From an uncultured Clostridia bacterium (GTDB taxonomy: Bacteria > Bacillota > Clostridia > TANB77 > CAG-508), in contig CAKPSH010000003.1 of NCBI GenBank assembly GCA_934183325.1, forward strand, positions 43,711-107,710: 64,000 nucleotides of DNA. Direction: 5' to 3'. A model generated the notes under the pieces. That model saw only the letters and a program-made list of their open reading frames with translations, ran no database searches and was not told the origin of the DNA. Positions 43,544 to 53,295 of this stretch are shown here, piece by piece (positions within the stretch are counted from its first letter, which is position 1; every line of letters starts with the position of its first letter). A program made the position numbers and the translations under genes.

Positions 43544-44665
43544 ATGAAAGTAGTACCAATAACATTATTAACAGGATACTTAGGAGCAGGAAAAACTACA
43601 CTTATAAATCATATATTAAATAACCAAGAAGGTTATAAAGTAGCTGTAATAGTTAACGATATAGGTGAAGTTAACATAGATGCATCATTAATAGGAAAAG
43701 GAGGAGTTGTTACAGAAACAAACGATAGCTTAGTACCATTACAAAATGGATGTATCTGTTGTACATTAAAGGTTGATTTAATGCAACAAATAGTTGACTT
43801 GATAAAAACAGGAAACTTTGATTACATATTAATCGAAGCAAGCGGAATATGTGAACCTATTCCAATAGCACAAACTATAACAGTATTACAGGACTCAACA
43901 GAACAATATGGATTACCAAAAATTTGTAGACTTGATAATATAGTTTCAGTAGTAGATGCTAGAAGATTAAGAGATGAATTTAACTGTGGTGAAGAACTTG
44001 AAAAAGAAGAAATAGATGATGAAGATATAGAAAATCTATTAATTCAACAAATAGAATTCTGCAATACTTTAATATTAAATAAAGTAGATAGTTTAAGTAA
44101 AGAAGAACTTGAAAAAGTAAAAACAGTTGTAAAAAAATTACAACCAAATGCAAAAATTATTGAAACAAATTATTCAAAAGTTGATGTAAAAGAAATAATG
44201 GATACAAAAGCTTTTGATTTTGAAAAAGCTGTTATGTCTTCTGGTTGGGCTCAAGAATTAGACAAACCAGAGGAAGAAGCAGAAGAAGGAGAAACAGAAG
44301 AATATGGAATAGGAACATTTGTATATTATCGTAGAAAACCATTAAATGAGAAAAAATTTAACGAGTTTTTAGATAAATTCCCAAAATCAGTTATAAGATG
44401 CAAAGGTATAGTTTGGTATGATGATGATTATCAAATGTCTTATGTTTTTGAACAAGCTGGAAAACAAAAAGACGTATATGAAGCAGGAGAATGGATTGCA
44501 ACATTCCCTAAAGAAGAAATAACTCAATTACTAAAAGAGAACAAAGATCTTGAAAGAGATTGGGATGAAAAAGTAGGAGACAGAATGGTAAAATTAGTAT
44601 TTATCGGACAAAAAATGGATAAAGAAGAAATTTGTGCAGAATTAGATAAATGCTTAGCTGAATAG
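43544..44665 (+). CDS. COG0523 family GTPase (CobW/ZNG1-like metal chaperone)
   Basis: A G3E-class P-loop GTPase of 373 residues. Walker A is GYLGAGKTTL (about residues 10-19), the metal-binding CICC motif is in NGCICCTLK (about 69-77), and LNKVD is the G4 motif. The CobW C-terminal domain follows after an acidic linker (EEEAEEGETEEYG). Family members deliver zinc or cobalt to client enzymes and are often induced by zinc lack. No client gene is adjacent, so the metal is not determined. AAAGGAAG precedes the ATG. Confidence 0.92.
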   Translation: MKVVPITLLTGYLGAGKTTLINHILNNQEGYKVAVIVNDIGEVNIDASLIGKGGVVTETNDSLVPLQNGCICCTLKVDLMQQIVDLIKTGNFDYILIEASGICEPIPIAQTITVLQDSTEQYGLPKICRLDNIVSVVDARRLRDEFNCGEELEKEEIDDEDIENLLIQQIEFCNTLILNKVDSLSKEELEKVKTVVKKLQPNAKIIETNYSKVDVKEIMDTKAFDFEKAVMSSGWAQELDKPEEEAEEGETEEYGIGTFVYYRRKPLNEKKFNEFLDKFPKSVIRCKGIVWYDDDYQMSYVFEQAGKQKDVYEAGEWIATFPKEEITQLLKENKDLERDWDEKVGDRMVKLVFIGQKMDKEEICAELDKCLAE

Positions 44666-44704
44666 AAATATAATTGTAACAAAAATGTAATATAAAAGAA
44701 ATAA

Positions 44705-44748
44705 AAGGCTCTAAGTGCAGAAAAAAGCATACTTGGAGCCTTATTTTT
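44705..44748 (+). terminator. Terminator after the COG0523 gene
   Basis: AAGGCTC-AAGT-GC pairs with GC-ACTT-GAGCCTT with a small bulge, followed by ATTTTTATT. Confidence 0.8.
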
Positions 44749-44771
44749 ATTAAAGTAGTTAAATGTATTAA

Positions 44772-44800
44772 TTGACAATAAAATTATTAAATGATTAAAT
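44772..44800 (+). promoter_or_regulatory. Promoter for the LPxTG protein gene
   Basis: TTGACA (44772-44777), 17-base spacer, TTAAAT (44795-44800), 42 bases before the chosen start. Confidence 0.55.
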
Positions 44801-44842
44801 AAAATGAGAATTAAAATAATATTTATAAACGGGGGAAGAAAA

Positions 44843-46294
44843 ATGAAAAGAATTTATCAACTAATGACAGCAATAGTAATAGCATTATTTATAGTTTTAT
44901 TACCATCAATGGTAAAAGCTGCTGATGAAGAAAAGACTATAACATTAGAAGGAATTTATATTACATCACCAGCAGGAGAATATAAAACAGGAGATACTTT
45001 AAAATTTGAAGCTAGATTCTCAGAAAATTTAGCAAGTGATAGTAATGTACCTACACTTCAAGTAAAAATAGGAGAAAATAAACAAACAGTATATGATGGA
45101 AAAAGCGTTGAAGGTAATGTTATAAAATATGAATTGACAATACCAGAATATGTTGCTGGAAAAGTAAGTCTTTTAAAATATGAGACTGCATATAGTATAA
45201 AAAATGAAGCAGGAGAAATGGTAAAAATTACAGGAACAATAGACACTTTTGCAGACTCAACAGAAATAACTGTAAATACACCAGAATGGACTGATTTAAG
45301 TAATATTAAATATTCAATTGATGTAAATGAGTTTAAGTATAAAATGAAATTTGAAAATATAGAACATAAATCTGGACATAATTATTATCTCTTTTTCACA
45401 CATAATAATGATGAGGTAAATATTGAAAAAAATGAAAATGAAAAAATTACAAATGCAAAATATCAGTTATTAAGTTCCAACGATTCAATAACAATTGATG
45501 ATGAAATTGAACTAAGCGGAGAAATTTATTTTTATATAGTAGAAGAACAAATGGATTATTCTAAGAATGGGCCTAATGGATTACCTAGGATAAGCAAAAT
45601 CATATTAGAAAAGGAAAAGCTTACAAGACCAGAACAGAGAAGTATCACTAATAGGATACAAAATGTTTATATGAGTAAAGAAAAGAATAATGGTGGAACA
45701 ATTTTTTTCCATGAACCATTTTCACAAGGAAGAAAACTTACTGTTAAAATAGGAAAAATAGAAGATAAGAATATTTTAAAAGCAATAAAAAATAAAGAAA
45801 CAACAGGAATGTCACAATTCTTGAATTATGCTAAACAACAAACAAATGCAAAAACGTATACAATTACAAGTGATGGAACAGGTATGACAAATATAGAAAA
45901 TATAGATATGGAAATTATTGAAGATAATTATTATTATGCATATTTTGTAATGGATAATGAAAATGGAAAATATGTTGACGTAGAAGATGTTATGCTTTAT
46001 TATGCTATGCAATCAAGTAATGAAAGTTCAGGAGTATTTGATGGTTTTTATCTTGCAAGTATGAATGACGAAAGCTTCAAGTGGTATGAAAGTGATGATT
46101 CAACACCAACAGTAACACCAACACCAGAAGAAGATGGAAAAGATGATTCAAATACAAAGAAAGATGACACAACAATAAAAACAGATAAATTACCACAAAC
46201 AGGTGTAGGAATAGGATTAACATTATCAATATTGTTAGTTGCACTATTTGGAGTAGTAATGTTCAAAAAAGTTAGAGATTACAAAGAAATATAA
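44843..46294 (+). CDS. LPxTG-anchored surface protein of unknown function
   Basis: A 483-residue wall protein. ATG 44843 is preferred because GGGGGAAG lies just upstream and the signal peptide follows at once (about residues 1-27, ending VKAA). The exported part has no family that I recognise; it starts with a beta-rich domain (SPAGEYKTGDTLKFEARFSE resembles bacterial Ig-like repeats). The C-terminus is a Thr/Pro linker (TPTVTPTPEEDG), LPQTG, a hydrophobic helix and a basic tail. It is one of two sortase substrates in the window. Confidence 0.85.
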   Translation: MKRIYQLMTAIVIALFIVLLPSMVKAADEEKTITLEGIYITSPAGEYKTGDTLKFEARFSENLASDSNVPTLQVKIGENKQTVYDGKSVEGNVIKYELTIPEYVAGKVSLLKYETAYSIKNEAGEMVKITGTIDTFADSTEITVNTPEWTDLSNIKYSIDVNEFKYKMKFENIEHKSGHNYYLFFTHNNDEVNIEKNENEKITNAKYQLLSSNDSITIDDEIELSGEIYFYIVEEQMDYSKNGPNGLPRISKIILEKEKLTRPEQRSITNRIQNVYMSKEKNNGGTIFFHEPFSQGRKLTVKIGKIEDKNILKAIKNKETTGMSQFLNYAKQQTNAKTYTITSDGTGMTNIENIDMEIIEDNYYYAYFVMDNENGKYVDVEDVMLYYAMQSSNESSGVFDGFYLASMNDESFKWYESDDSTPTVTPTPEEDGKDDSNTKKDDTTIKTDKLPQTGVGIGLTLSILLVALFGVVMFKKVRDYKEI

Positions 46295-46314
46295 AATCAA
46301 AATTTAAAATAAAG

Positions 46315-46382
46315 AAACTACATATATTAATTTTAAAATAAAACAAAATGTTTGAATTAAAATTAATTATATGTAGTTTTTT
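46315..46382 (+). terminator. Long terminator after the LPxTG protein gene
   Basis: AAACTACATATA-TAATTTTA pairs with TAAAATTA-TATATGTAGTTT around a 22-base loop and ends in TTTTTT. Confidence 0.8.
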
Positions 46383-46385
46383 CAA

Positions 46386-46414
46386 TTGCAAAAAAAAATA
46401 ATATTTGATAAAAT
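46386..46414 (+). promoter_or_regulatory. Promoter for polC
   Basis: TTGCAA (46386-46391), 17-base spacer, TAAAAT (46409-46414), directly behind the preceding terminator. Confidence 0.5.
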
Positions 46415-46447
46415 AATGTAAAAAAAGAGAAGGAAGACGATTTTAAG

Positions 46448-49400
46448 ATGGCAAATGAAATGAAGAAAGTTGCAGAAGTATTTAGAGAATTTGACGAAAG
46501 AAACAACATAATGAAAAGCAGAATAGCAAATATTACAATGTCTAAAAAAACAGGAGAATTAACAATTTTTTTACAATCAGATGTAAAAATCCAAAATGGA
46601 GAAATTTTAGCTTTTGAAATGTATTTGAAAGATAAATTCAGAGTAACAAAGGCATCTATCAATATAGATTATGTAGCAGAAAAAACAAAGGAAGAAAAGA
46701 AGGTTAAAGAAGAAAAAAGCAAGGAAGAACCTAAAAATGAAGAACCACAAGAAGAAGTATCACCAATAATAGTTGGAACAAAACGTTCAAGAATAAACGA
46801 AAAAATGATAAAAGTAAAAGATATAACAGCAGATAGTGGAAAAGTTGCAATTTCAGGAAAAATAACAAGAACAGAAGAAAGAGAATTAAGAAATGGTAAG
46901 ACTTTATATTCTTTTGATGTATATGATGGTAGTAGCACAATAACTTGTAAGTCATTTATAGAAGCAGAAAAATTACCAAGTATAAGAGATAGATTAAAAG
47001 AAAATGCACATGTGGAGTTAGAGGGAAATGCACAATTTGATCCATACGCAAGAGAAGTTACAGTTATAGCAAATGTAGTAATAGAATCAGCCAAAAAAGA
47101 AGTTTTAACAAGAATGGATAATGCAGAAGTAAAAAGAGTAGAACTACATATGCATACACAAATGAGTCAAATGGATGGAATAACAGAAGTATCAGATTTA
47201 ATAAATAGAGCTAGAAAATGGGGAATGAAAGCCATAGCAGTAACTGACCACGGAGTTGTACAAGCATTCCCACATGCAAATGATACAGTAAAAAAAGGCA
47301 ACAATGACATAAAAGTACTATATGGAGTAGAAGCATACTTATGTCCAGATGGACAAACAAATGTGTATGGAAATGGAAATATTGATATTGATACAGAATA
47401 TTGCGTTTTAGACATTGAAACAACAGGAATACCATATAGAAGTGAAATGATAACAGAAATTGGTGCAATGAAAATAAAAAATGGAGAAGTAATAGACGAA
47501 TTTGAATGTTTTGTAAATCCAGAAAAACCAATTCCATATGAAGTTGTACAAGTTACACATATAACAGATGATATGGTAAAAGATGCAAAAACAATCAAGG
47601 AAGTATTACCAGAATTTATAAAATTCTGTGGAGATGATGTTTTAGTTGCACATAATGCTAATTTTGATATAGGCTTTTTAAGATATCAAGCACAAAAACT
47701 AGGATTAAAATTTGAAAATACATATATAGATACACTAAGTTTAGCAAAAGATTTATTCCCAGAATATACAAAATACAAATTAGGAATAATAGCAGCAAAT
47801 TTAGGAATAAGAGTAGATGTAGCACATAGAGCATTAGATGATGTAAAGACATTAGTAAAAGTATTTAATGTAATGCTAGAAAAACTAAAAGAACAAGATG
47901 TAAAAAAATTAAATGATATAGATGCTTTATCAGTAAAAAATATGAATATAAAAAAATTACCAGCATATCATGCTATAATCTTAGCAAAAGATTATGTGGG
48001 GTTAAAAAACTTGTATAAATTAATTTCATTTTCACACTTAGATTATTATTATAAAAGACCAAGAATACCAAGAAGCGTATACAAAAAATATAGCGAAGGC
48101 TTAATAATAGGCAGTGCTTGCGACCAAGGAGAATTATATCAATCAATATTAAATGGATATTCAGAAGAAAAAATAGAGGAAATAGCTAGATTTTATGATT
48201 ATCTAGAAATTCAACCATTAGGAAATGATGAATATTTAGTAAGAGATGGAATCTTAAAAAGTACAGACGATTTAATAGCAATAAACAGAAAAATAGTAGA
48301 ATTAGGAGAAAGGCTGAATAAATTAGTATGTGCAACATGTGATGTTCACTTTATGGATCCAGAAGATGAAATATATAGAAGAATTTTACAAGCAGGACAA
48401 GGATTTGATGATGCAGACCATCAAGCACCATTATATTTAAGAACAACAGAAGAAATGTTAAGTGAATTTGCATATTTAGGAAAAGAAAAAGCTTATGAAG
48501 TAGTTGTAACAAACACAAATAAAATTGCAGATATGTGTGATCCAATAAGTCCAATTTCACCTAATAAATGTACACCATATATCGAAGGTTGTGAAAAAAC
48601 AATTGAAGATATTGCAATGAACAAAGCACATGAGTTATATGGAGATCCATTACCAGAAATAGTAGAAACAAGATTAAGAAAAGAATTGGATTCAATTATA
48701 AAAAATGGATTTTCAGTTATGTATATTATTGCACAAAAACTAGTTTGGAAATCAAATGAAGATGGATATATAGTTGGTTCAAGAGGTTCAGTAGGTTCAT
48801 CATTAGTTGCATATATGACAGGTATAACAGAGGTAAATGGGCTAAAAGCACATTACAGATGTCCAAAATGTAAATATTCAGATTTCTCAGACCATGGAGT
48901 AAAAAATGGATTTGACCTTCCAGATGCATGGTGTCCAAAGTGTGGAAATAAATTAGTAAAAGATGGAATAGATATACCATTTGAAACATTCTTAGGATTT
49001 AATGGAGACAAAGAGCCAGATATAGACTTAAACTTTTCTGGTGAATATCAAACTAAAGCACATAAATATGCAGAAGTAATTCTAGGAAAAGGAACAACAT
49101 TTAAAGCAGGAACGATAGGTACAATAGCAGAAAAAACAGCTTATGGATATGTAAAAAAATATTATGAAGAGAGAAATCAACAAATAAGTTCAGCAGAGAT
49201 AAATAGACTTGCGAAAGGATGTACAGGAATTAAAAGAACAACAGGACAACATCCAGGAGGTGTTGTAGTTGTTCCAACAGGACATGAAATTTATGAATTC
49301 TGTCCAGTACAACATCCAGCTGATGACCCAGAGTCAGATATTATAACAACACATTTTGATTATCACTCAATTGACAAAAATATATTGAAATTTGATATGT

Positions 49401-50446
49401 TAGGTCATGATGATCCAACAGTTATAAGAATGCTTTATGATTTAACAGGAATAGATCCAACAAAAGTTCCATTAGACGATAAAGCAACAATGTCAATATT
49501 TTCATCAACAGATGCAATAGGAGTAAGAAAAGAAGACATAAATTCAGAAGTTGCAACATTTGGTGTTCCAGAATTTGGAACCAAATTTGTTAGAGGAATG
49601 TTAGTTGATACGAAACCTAGCACATTTGAGGAATTACTAAGAATATCAGGATTATCACACGGTACAGATGTGTGGTTGAACAATGCACAAGAATTGATAG
49701 ATAAAGGAACTATAACTTTGTCTGAAGCTATATGTACAAGAGATGATATTATGATTTACCTAATGGGAATGGGACTTCCAGCACAAAATTCATTTAAAAT
49801 AATGGAATCAGTACGTAAAGGAAAAGGACTTTCAGAAGAACAAGAAGCACTTATGAGGGAGCATAATGTACCAGATTGGTATATAGAATCTTGTAAAAAA
49901 ATAAAATATATGTTCCCAAAAGCACATGCAGCAGCATATGTTATTAATGCATTTAGAATTGCTTGGTTTAAAGTTCATATTCCAAAAGCATATTATGCAA
50001 CAATGTATTCAATAAGAGCTGATGAATTTGATAGTGAATTTATGATTTTCGGAGAGAAAAAAGTAAAAGAAAAAATGGAAGAAATAGATAAGTTAGGTAA
50101 TGCAGCAACACAAAAAGATAAAGGTATGTACAACGTATTAGAATATGTACTAGAGATGTATAAGAGAGGAATAAATTTCTTACCAATAGACATATATAAA
50201 TCAGAAGCTACAAAATTTAAGCTAGAGCCAGAAGGAATTAGACCTTCTTTATGTAGTATTGCAGGATTAGGACAAGTAGCTGCAGAAAGTATTGTTGAAG
50301 CAAGAAAAGATGGAGAATTTATTTCAAAAGAAGATTTAATGAAGAGATCAAAAGCAGGTAAATCAATTATAGAATTACTTGAAAAATTTGGTTGCTTAGA
50401 TGGGATGAGTACGAGTAATCAATTAAGCCTATTTGATGGGTTCTAA
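46448..50446 (+). CDS. polC: DNA polymerase III PolC-type alpha subunit
   Basis: PolC is the main replicative polymerase of low-GC Gram-positives. The 1332-residue protein has, in order, a shortened N-terminal domain with a Lys/Glu linker (about 80-105), an OB fold (about 115-215), a PHP domain beginning VELHMHTQMSQMDG, an inserted DEDD exonuclease (DIETTGIPYRSE), the second half of PHP, and the polymerase core with VGSRGSVGSSLVAY, a zinc module of CPKC pairs, and catalytic Asp residues in PDIDLNFSG. The N-terminal region is about 100 residues shorter than in B. subtilis. AGAAGGAAG precedes the ATG. Confidence 0.97.
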   Translation: MANEMKKVAEVFREFDERNNIMKSRIANITMSKKTGELTIFLQSDVKIQNGEILAFEMYLKDKFRVTKASINIDYVAEKTKEEKKVKEEKSKEEPKNEEPQEEVSPIIVGTKRSRINEKMIKVKDITADSGKVAISGKITRTEERELRNGKTLYSFDVYDGSSTITCKSFIEAEKLPSIRDRLKENAHVELEGNAQFDPYAREVTVIANVVIESAKKEVLTRMDNAEVKRVELHMHTQMSQMDGITEVSDLINRARKWGMKAIAVTDHGVVQAFPHANDTVKKGNNDIKVLYGVEAYLCPDGQTNVYGNGNIDIDTEYCVLDIETTGIPYRSEMITEIGAMKIKNGEVIDEFECFVNPEKPIPYEVVQVTHITDDMVKDAKTIKEVLPEFIKFCGDDVLVAHNANFDIGFLRYQAQKLGLKFENTYIDTLSLAKDLFPEYTKYKLGIIAANLGIRVDVAHRALDDVKTLVKVFNVMLEKLKEQDVKKLNDIDALSVKNMNIKKLPAYHAIILAKDYVGLKNLYKLISFSHLDYYYKRPRIPRSVYKKYSEGLIIGSACDQGELYQSILNGYSEEKIEEIARFYDYLEIQPLGNDEYLVRDGILKSTDDLIAINRKIVELGERLNKLVCATCDVHFMDPEDEIYRRILQAGQGFDDADHQAPLYLRTTEEMLSEFAYLGKEKAYEVVVTNTNKIADMCDPISPISPNKCTPYIEGCEKTIEDIAMNKAHELYGDPLPEIVETRLRKELDSIIKNGFSVMYIIAQKLVWKSNEDGYIVGSRGSVGSSLVAYMTGITEVNGLKAHYRCPKCKYSDFSDHGVKNGFDLPDAWCPKCGNKLVKDGIDIPFETFLGFNGDKEPDIDLNFSGEYQTKAHKYAEVILGKGTTFKAGTIGTIAEKTAYGYVKKYYEERNQQISSAEINRLAKGCTGIKRTTGQHPGGVVVVPTGHEIYEFCPVQHPADDPESDIITTHFDYHSIDKNILKFDMLGHDDPTVIRMLYDLTGIDPTKVPLDDKATMSIFSSTDAIGVRKEDINSEVATFGVPEFGTKFVRGMLVDTKPSTFEELLRISGLSHGTDVWLNNAQELIDKGTITLSEAICTRDDIMIYLMGMGLPAQNSFKIMESVRKGKGLSEEQEALMREHNVPDWYIESCKKIKYMFPKAHAAAYVINAFRIAWFKVHIPKAYYATMYSIRADEFDSEFMIFGEKKVKEKMEEIDKLGNAATQKDKGMYNVLEYVLEMYKRGINFLPIDIYKSEATKFKLEPEGIRPSLCSIAGLGQVAAESIVEARKDGEFISKEDLMKRSKAGKSIIELLEKFGCLDGMSTSNQLSLFDGF

Positions 50447-50468
50447 AATTTATATTAATAATTGTTGC

Positions 50469-50669
50469 CAGCAAAATGAAAAGTAAATTATCGAAAATCG
50501 TAATACATACCCGATTATCACAGAAATTCTAATATTGCCTTATGGCACCCTTTCACTTAGTCCTCATTGCTAACGCAATTCGACGTGAACTATTTCCATA
50601 AGGCAACAAAAGAATTTCTAGCTCAATCTCCCTTAATACGCTTTTCTCTAATTTACTTTTATTTTGCTG
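50469..50669. repeat. 201 bp inverted-repeat element behind polC
   Basis: Terminal arms CAGCAAAAT-AAAGTAAATTA and TAATTTACTTT-ATTTTGCTG are complementary with small bulges. Nested inside are AGAAATTCT/AGAATTTCT and GCCTTATGG/CCATAAGGC arms. The inner part is GC-richer and holds no ORF. It has MITE-like form; no second copy was found in the window and no target duplication is obvious. Confidence 0.65.
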
Positions 50670-50677
50670 TATCATAG

Positions 50678-50786
50678 AAAAAGAATATATATTAATTTTA
50701 GAGACAAAGCTCGTCAAGCCTGCTGCTTACGGATTACTCCAGAGACCTGACGAGTTTGACGGTTAAAATTAATATATATTCTTTTT
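50678..50786. repeat. 109 bp element with perfect 23 bp terminal inverted repeats
   Basis: The left arm (50678-50700, starting AAAAAGAATATATATTAA) is the exact complement of the right arm (50764-50786). The inner part has CTCGTCA (50710-50716) and TGACGAG (50748-50754), so the whole folds as a long cruciform. It lies between convergent polC and the TraX gene and may act as a bidirectional terminator. Together with the 201 bp element it fills the 361-base gap. Confidence 0.7.
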
Positions 50787-50807
50787 AGCGGTATATAAAA
50801 ATAATTT

Positions 50808-51518
50808 TTAATGAATTACATAATAAAGTAAGCACAAAATTAATAAATGCACAGGGTAGAAAATATAAAATAACCATTTATAATTTTTACCCTTTTTTCC
50901 ATTATATAAATTAATAAAAATCAATGGAATTAAGCTACATAAAAACAAAAGTATAACTTTATAATGAAAATTAGTAGCTATTAAATTTGGCAAATAAAAA
51001 ATAAAAGTTAAAGCAATAACAGATAAATTCATAAGCAATTTTTTACTATGAAAAATATAAAATAAAAATATAATGAAAACACCATAAAAGCCATAATCAA
51101 AATTAAACTTTTGTGAACATAGTGCAATTATTAACACACACATTAATCCAATTAATTTATAAGATAGAGCAATAGATTTACTAATATCCTTTTTAGGAGT
51201 AGAAAATGTGTTATAAATAATTATAGAAGCTAATCCTAAAATCAAAGTAAATATAATGTTCAGTTCAACATCATTAAAGAACAATATACGAAACCAAGTA
51301 TATGGAAGCTGAGAAATTAATGCAAAAATCAAAAGTCTTTTTGCATAATTTTGAGGATTATGTGTTTTTATAAAACCTTCACTTATTTGAAAAGCAAATA
51401 TAGGAAAAGCAATTCTTCCTATAAAATTCATCCAAGATAAATGACCATAAACCAAGTAACTAGTATGGTCAAGTGTCATTGTAATAATTGCGATTAACTT
51501 TAACATAAAAGCTGTCAT
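50808..51518 (-). CDS. TraX family membrane protein
   Basis: A 236-residue membrane protein with about seven helices. The start MTAFMLKLIAIITMTLDHTSYLVYG and the IGRIAFPIFAFQISEGFIKTHN segment are typical of TraX. F-plasmid TraX acetylates pilin, but the many chromosomal TraX-like proteins of Firmicutes are thought to be envelope acyltransferases. It starts 17 bases after the glycosyltransferase ends, so both are in one minus-strand operon, consistent with decoration of a wall or lipid-linked glycan. Confidence 0.9.
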   Translation of the reverse strand: MTAFMLKLIAIITMTLDHTSYLVYGHLSWMNFIGRIAFPIFAFQISEGFIKTHNPQNYAKRLLIFALISQLPYTWFRILFFNDVELNIIFTLILGLASIIIYNTFSTPKKDISKSIALSYKLIGLMCVLIIALCSQKFNFDYGFYGVFIIFLFYIFHSKKLLMNLSVIALTFIFYLPNLIATNFHYKVILLFLCSLIPLIFINLYNGKKGKNYKWLFYIFYPVHLLILCLLYYVIH

Positions 51519-51535
51519 ATTATCACATCCTTAAA

Positions 51536-52495
51536 TTATTTAATATTAGTTTCTTTATGTTCATTATATCTGTCTATAAAATACAAAGGTCTATGTTTGG
51601 TTTCATAAAATGCACGTCCAAGGTATTCACCGATAACACCTAAGAAGATTAATTGTAGTCCGCCTAAAAATAGGATAACTACCATCATTGAGGCATAACC
51701 AGGAACATCAATTCCATAAATAAGAGTTTTTATAATTATTACCATCATATAAATAAATCCAAGTAATGAAACTAAAATACCAATTAATGCAGCCCAACGA
51801 AGTGGAGCAGTGGTAAATGATGTAATACCATCTATAGATAAATTTGCAAGTTTTTTATAATTCCATTTAGTTTTACCAGCAGCTCTAGGATCTCTATCGT
51901 ATAAAATTTCTTTTTTCTTATATCCAATCCAGCTATATAATCCTTTTGTATATCTTTGAGATTCTCTCATTTGCTTAATTGCTTCAACACAACGTCTATC
52001 AAGTAATCTAAAATCCCCAGTATCTTTTTGAATTTCGATATTTGTCATACTTTGAAGGACTCTGTAATATCCCCAAGAAGTAAACTTCTTTAGGAAAGAT
52101 TCTCCTTTCCTAGATTTACGTTTTGCATAAACATCATCATAACCTTCTTCCCAATATTTTAACATTTCAGGAATAAGTTCAGGTGGATCTTGTAAATCAG
52201 CATCAATATTAATCATGCAGTCACCATTTACATAATCAAATCCTGCAATCATAGCAGTTTCTTTACCATAATTTCTAGATAAGTTAACATAGCAAACACG
52301 AGGATCATGTTTTCTCATTTCTTGTATTAATTCTAAAGTTCTATCTTTGCTACCATCATTTACAAATAATAATTCAAAATTATATTGAGGTAATCCGTCC
52401 ATTAATTTTAAGAGTCTATCATATAAAAGAGGAAGAACTGCCTCTTCATTATATGCAGGAATTAAAATTGTAACTAATTTTTTATTTTCATCCAT
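51536..52495 (-). CDS. Family 2 glycosyltransferase (GtrB/DPM1-like, membrane-anchored)
   Basis: A 319-residue enzyme that likely transfers a sugar to undecaprenyl phosphate. The GT-A domain starts TILIPAYNEEAVLP and contains FVNDGSKDRT and the metal motif DADLQDPPE. The C-terminus has two membrane helices (about 230-300), as in GtrB/YfdH. GtrB usually works with a GtrA flippase; the GtrA protein at 25.4 kb could be the partner. It is transcribed before the TraX gene. Confidence 0.93.
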   Translation of the reverse strand: MDENKKLVTILIPAYNEEAVLPLLYDRLLKLMDGLPQYNFELLFVNDGSKDRTLELIQEMRKHDPRVCYVNLSRNYGKETAMIAGFDYVNGDCMINIDADLQDPPELIPEMLKYWEEGYDDVYAKRKSRKGESFLKKFTSWGYYRVLQSMTNIEIQKDTGDFRLLDRRCVEAIKQMRESQRYTKGLYSWIGYKKKEILYDRDPRAAGKTKWNYKKLANLSIDGITSFTTAPLRWAALIGILVSLLGFIYMMVIIIKTLIYGIDVPGYASMMVVILFLGGLQLIFLGVIGEYLGRAFYETKHRPLYFIDRYNEHKETNIK

Positions 52496-52688
52496 AATAA
52501 AATCTTCTCCATTCTTAACAAAAAGTTGTAATAAAATAATATTAGCACAAATAAAAAATATAGTAAAGAAAAATGACGAATATAAATGAAAAAAGAAATA
52601 AATAAAAATTAAATTATATCTTGACTAGATTCTATTTTAGTGATAGAAATAATAGGAAAATAATCACAATAAATTTGGGAGAAATAAA

Positions 52689-53231
52689 ATGAGCGATATT
52701 AATGTATTTACAGGACCAATGAAGTCAGGAAAAAGTCAAAAAATAATAAACGAAGCATATAGACAGATAATTGCAGGAAAAAAGATACAAATGTTTAAAC
52801 CAAAATTAGATACAAGAGAGCAAGAATGTGTAGCAGATAGAAACGGAAACAAGTTAATGGCAGTAAACATTCAAGATATGAATGAAATAGAAAACTATGA
52901 TGCTGATGTATATATAATTGATGAATTTCAATTTTTAAAAGGAAATGTAAATGTTATACAAAATATGGCATCAAAAGGAAAAAAATTTTTTATTGCAGGA
53001 TTAAATTTAACAGCAGAAAAGAAACCATTTGGAAAAATGGGTGATTTAATGTGCGTATCAGATAATGTTCAAATGCTAACATCAATCTGTGAAATTTGCA
53101 AAAATGACAATGCAATATATACATATTGCAAAGAACATAAAGATGGAGATATTTTAGTTGGAGATAGCCAATATTTACCAGTATGCAGAAACTGTTATCA
53201 AAAACTAATTGAAGGAATTATAAAAGTATAA
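52689..53231 (+). CDS. tdk: Thymidine kinase
   Basis: Tdk phosphorylates thymidine to dTMP in salvage. The 180-residue protein has the P-loop GPMKSGKS (residues 8-15), the Walker B-like IIDEFQF (catalytic Glu), and a zinc lasso made of CEIC, YC and the CRNC pair near the C-terminus. It is of the type II (TK1-like) family. A GGGAG ribosome binding site precedes the ATG. The 193 bases before it hold a possible TTGACT -35 box but no clear -10. Confidence 0.92.
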   Translation: MSDINVFTGPMKSGKSQKIINEAYRQIIAGKKIQMFKPKLDTREQECVADRNGNKLMAVNIQDMNEIENYDADVYIIDEFQFLKGNVNVIQNMASKGKKFFIAGLNLTAEKKPFGKMGDLMCVSDNVQMLTSICEICKNDNAIYTYCKEHKDGDILVGDSQYLPVCRNCYQKLIEGIIKV

Positions 53232-53236
53232 TTATG

Positions 53237-53261
53237 GGCGGACTATTTAAATATGTCCGCC
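53237..53261. terminator. GGCGGAC/GTCCGCC hairpin after tdk
   Basis: A perfect 7 bp GC-rich stem with an 11-base AT loop, followed by TAGTTTATAA. The stem sequence recurs after eno and after the peptidoglycan-binding remnant. Confidence 0.65.
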
Positions 53262-53295
53262 TAGTTTATAAATAAAAACTAAAGGAGGAAGAAGA

